From Vibrio tubiashii (lineage in GTDB: Bacteria; Pseudomonadota; Gammaproteobacteria; Enterobacterales; Vibrionaceae): DNA of 64,000 nucleotides. Below the pieces are notes generated by a model that was given only the letters and a program-made list of their open reading frames with translations, ran no database searches and had not been told where the DNA came from. The position numbers were made by a program, and so were the translations under genes. The stretch spans positions 1 through 64,000 of the forward strand of contig JRWQ01000007.1 in the NCBI GenBank assembly GCA_000775715.1. Reading direction: 5' to 3'. Below, piece after piece: positions 62,430-64,000 of the stretch. Positions within the stretch are counted from its first letter, which is position 1, and every line of letters begins with the position of its first letter.

Positions 62430-63810
62430 AAATGATAGTGTCCCTTTGCCCAACAACACCCGTGAGTGGTTTTTCAATCGCAATAGTCTGATTATCCTGG
62501 CAGACGTTGCGCTGTTCCTCACTCTGTATTTCACCTTACCGTTTGAGCCGCAGGTGGTGCTCGGTATCAGCATGCTGCTGTTTATTGCCATATTGTGGCT
62601 AACAGAAGCGTTGCACGTTACTGTGACCGCCATTTTAGTGCCGATTATGGCCGTCGCTTTTGGTGTTTTTGATACTCAAACTGCGCTCAACAACTTTGCC
62701 AATTCAATCATCTTTTTGTTCCTTGGTGGCTTTGCGTTATCTGCGGCTATGCACCGTCAGGGGCTCGATAAAGTCATCGCAGATAAGGTGCTTATTCTGG
62801 CTAATGGCAAAATGAGCGTGGCTGTGTTTATGCTGTTCGGTGTGACTGCCGCGTTATCGATGTGGATCAGTAACACGGCGACTACTGCGATGATGTTACC
62901 GTTAGTGCTTGGTGTATTAAGTAAGGTTAACTCTGAGAGTGAACATAAAACCTATGTGTTTGTACTGTTAGGCATCGCTTATAGCGCTAGTATTGGTGGT
63001 ATTGCAACGATTGTGGGTAGTCCACCAAATGCGATTGCGGCGGCAGAAGTTGGTTTGAGCTTTACCGAGTGGATGAGCTTTGGTGTACCTGCCACTTTAA
63101 TCTTGCTACCTGTGGCGATTGCAGTTCTGTATGCGATTCTTAAACCTAAGCTGTCTGGCGAGTTTGAACTAAACCGTGAAGCGGTAAACTGGGATAAAGG
63201 TAAAGTGGTGACGCTCGCCATTTTTACCGCCACTGTCTGTTTATGGATTTTTAGTAAGCCAATCAATGCAATGTTGGGCGGCTTTGCTAAGTTCGATACT
63301 TTGGTCGCACTTAGCGCAATCATCGCAGTTAACTTTGCCCGAGTGGTGCACTGGAAAGATATCGAGAAGACCGCAGATTGGGGTGTGCTACTGCTGTTTG
63401 GTGGTGGTATTTGTTTGAGTAATGTTTTGAAAGCGACAGGGTCGAGCGTCTTCCTTGCTAATGCACTAAGTGAAATGATTGCTCATTGGGGGATCTTTTT
63501 CATTGTTGCTGTTATTGCTGTTTTCGTGGTGTTCTTAACCGAGTTTGCTAGCAATACAGCAAGTGCGGCGCTGTTGATCCCTGTCTTTGCCAGCGTGGCA
63601 GAAGCGTTTGGTATGTCGCCGGTGATTTTATCTGTGCTTATTGCTGTTTCAGCATCATGTGCCTTTATGCTCCCTGTCGCGACACCACCAAATGCGATCG
63701 TGTTCGGCTCCGGTCACATCAAACAAAGCGAAATGATGCGTGTCGGTATCATCCTCAATATCGCCTGTGTTACCGCGCTAACCTTTATCGCGATTAGCTT
63801 CTGGGCATAA
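62422..63810 (+). CDS. DASS-family sodium-coupled anion symporter (SLC13/CitT-type)
   Basis: A 462-residue membrane protein from ATG 62422 (AAGGAAAATAAT upstream). About twelve helices with the two SNT-type substrate/sodium motifs: [16 protein letters not shown] and [16 protein letters not shown], plus [14 protein letters not shown] and [15 protein letters not shown]. It should import a dicarboxylate, citrate, sulfate or similar anion with sodium; specificity is not deducible. Followed by a terminator. Confidence 0.92.
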   Translation: MNRNDSVPLPNNTREWFFNRNSLIILADVALFLTLYFTLPFEPQVVLGISMLLFIAILWLTEALHVTVTAILVPIMAVAFGVFDTQTALNNFANSIIFLFLGGFALSAAMHRQGLDKVIADKVLILANGKMSVAVFMLFGVTAALSMWISNTATTAMMLPLVLGVLSKVNSESEHKTYVFVLLGIAYSASIGGIATIVGSPPNAIAAAEVGLSFTEWMSFGVPATLILLPVAIAVLYAILKPKLSGEFELNREAVNWDKGKVVTLAIFTATVCLWIFSKPINAMLGGFAKFDTLVALSAIIAVNFARVVHWKDIEKTADWGVLLLFGGGICLSNVLKATGSSVFLANALSEMIAHWGIFFIVAVIAVFVVFLTEFASNTASAALLIPVFASVAEAFGMSPVILSVLIAVSASCAFMLPVATPPNAIVFGSGHIKQSEMMRVGIILNIACVTALTFIAISFWA

Positions 63811-63821
63811 AAATGATAGAT

Positions 63822-63851
63822 CAAAGCCTACCTGATTTGGGTTAGGCTTTG
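63822..63851 (+). terminator. DASS symporter terminator
   Basis: CAAAGCCTA and TAGGCTTTG flank a 12-base loop and are followed by TTCTTTTCC. Confidence 0.8.
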
Positions 63852-63946
63852 TTCTTTTCCTGCACTTATTTATTTTAGCCTAGCACCGCTATGCAAATAG
63901 GCGTAGACAGTATGAGCTGACCATAATGGTGGGCTCGTTCTATCGG

Positions 63947-64000
63947 TTACATCTTGTTGAATCGCTCAATCAAAAAATCAATAAACAGTCGGATTCGTTT
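63947..64000 (-). CDS. LysR-family regulator, C-terminal end (partial)
   Basis: The last 17 codons of a minus-strand gene that continues past the window: KRIRLFIDFLIERFNKM and a TAA at 63947-63949. This R-x-F-x-D-F-L-x-E-R-F pattern is the usual C-terminus of LysR regulators. No more can be said from this fragment. Confidence 0.75.
   Translation of the reverse strand, partial: KRIRLFIDFLIERFNKM

Overview
The window reads as a gammaproteobacterial chromosome, almost certainly a marine Vibrio. Pointers are the delta-VPH thermostable-hemolysin family gene, the divergent 2-aminoethylphosphonate (AEP) locus with an integrated PbfA-type ammonia-lyase, a TrmY-family methyltransferase, gene families and arrangements familiar from Vibrio, and moderate base composition. 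The many transporters, catabolic clusters, one- and two-component regulators, and the lack of ribosomal or tRNA genes suit the second chromosome, but that is inference.

Layout. 1-1.3 kb: small ORFs of uncertain status and a CspA-type cold-shock gene with a long leader. 1.5-5.1 kb: NifX-like protein, PaaI thioesterase, patatin, GH5 lipoprotein, TrmY. 5.8-16.5 kb: a carboxymuconolactone decarboxylase fragment, HAD phosphatase and EamA permease, then the AEP locus: regulator phnR, transporter phnS/phnT/phnUV on the minus strand and the catabolic operon phnW-pbfA-phnX on the plus strand, with TGGT-N4-ACCA palindromes at each promoter region. 16.7-24 kb: quinol monooxygenase, nitroreductase, universal stress protein, 6-phospho-beta-glucosidase, an orphan efflux adaptor with TetR, and IclR with a metal-site-less arginase-fold protein. 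24-29 kb: PhoX, a small membrane protein, a freestanding VCBS-like protein, LysR, and an HDOD gene broken in a homopolymer.

29.3-33.5 kb: a TPP riboswitch controls thiD-thiZXY-tenA, a pyrimidine (HMP) uptake and salvage operon. 33.6-40 kb: PAP2 phosphatase, MarR, VOC, glutamine amidotransferase, ArsR, MAPEG, acyltransferase and a globin-coupled diguanylate cyclase.

40.1-46.6 kb: a compact seven-gene minus-strand operon is the most intriguing region: thermostable-hemolysin/GNAT-like protein, AMP-dependent acyl ligase, heme-oxygenase-fold diiron-type enzyme, SDR, secreted TPR protein, and a QseBC/PmrAB-type two-component pair, with an exact PmrA-type box just upstream of the first gene. It looks like an autoregulated pathway for an acyl-derived metabolite whose product I cannot name. 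46.8-49 kb: a Tat-signal nitroreductase and a divergent MarR gene with twin palindromic operators, then prophage debris including a frameshifted Mu-like protease fragment.

49.1-52.9 kb: a second two-component system next to an EptA-type lipid A phosphoethanolamine transferase. 53.1-60.4 kb: a complete gluconate/Entner-Doudoroff unit (TRAP transporter, gluconokinase, edd, eda, LacI-type regulator) with two GntR-type operators. The window ends with TetR, alpha/beta hydrolase, a DASS symporter and the 3' end of a LysR gene.
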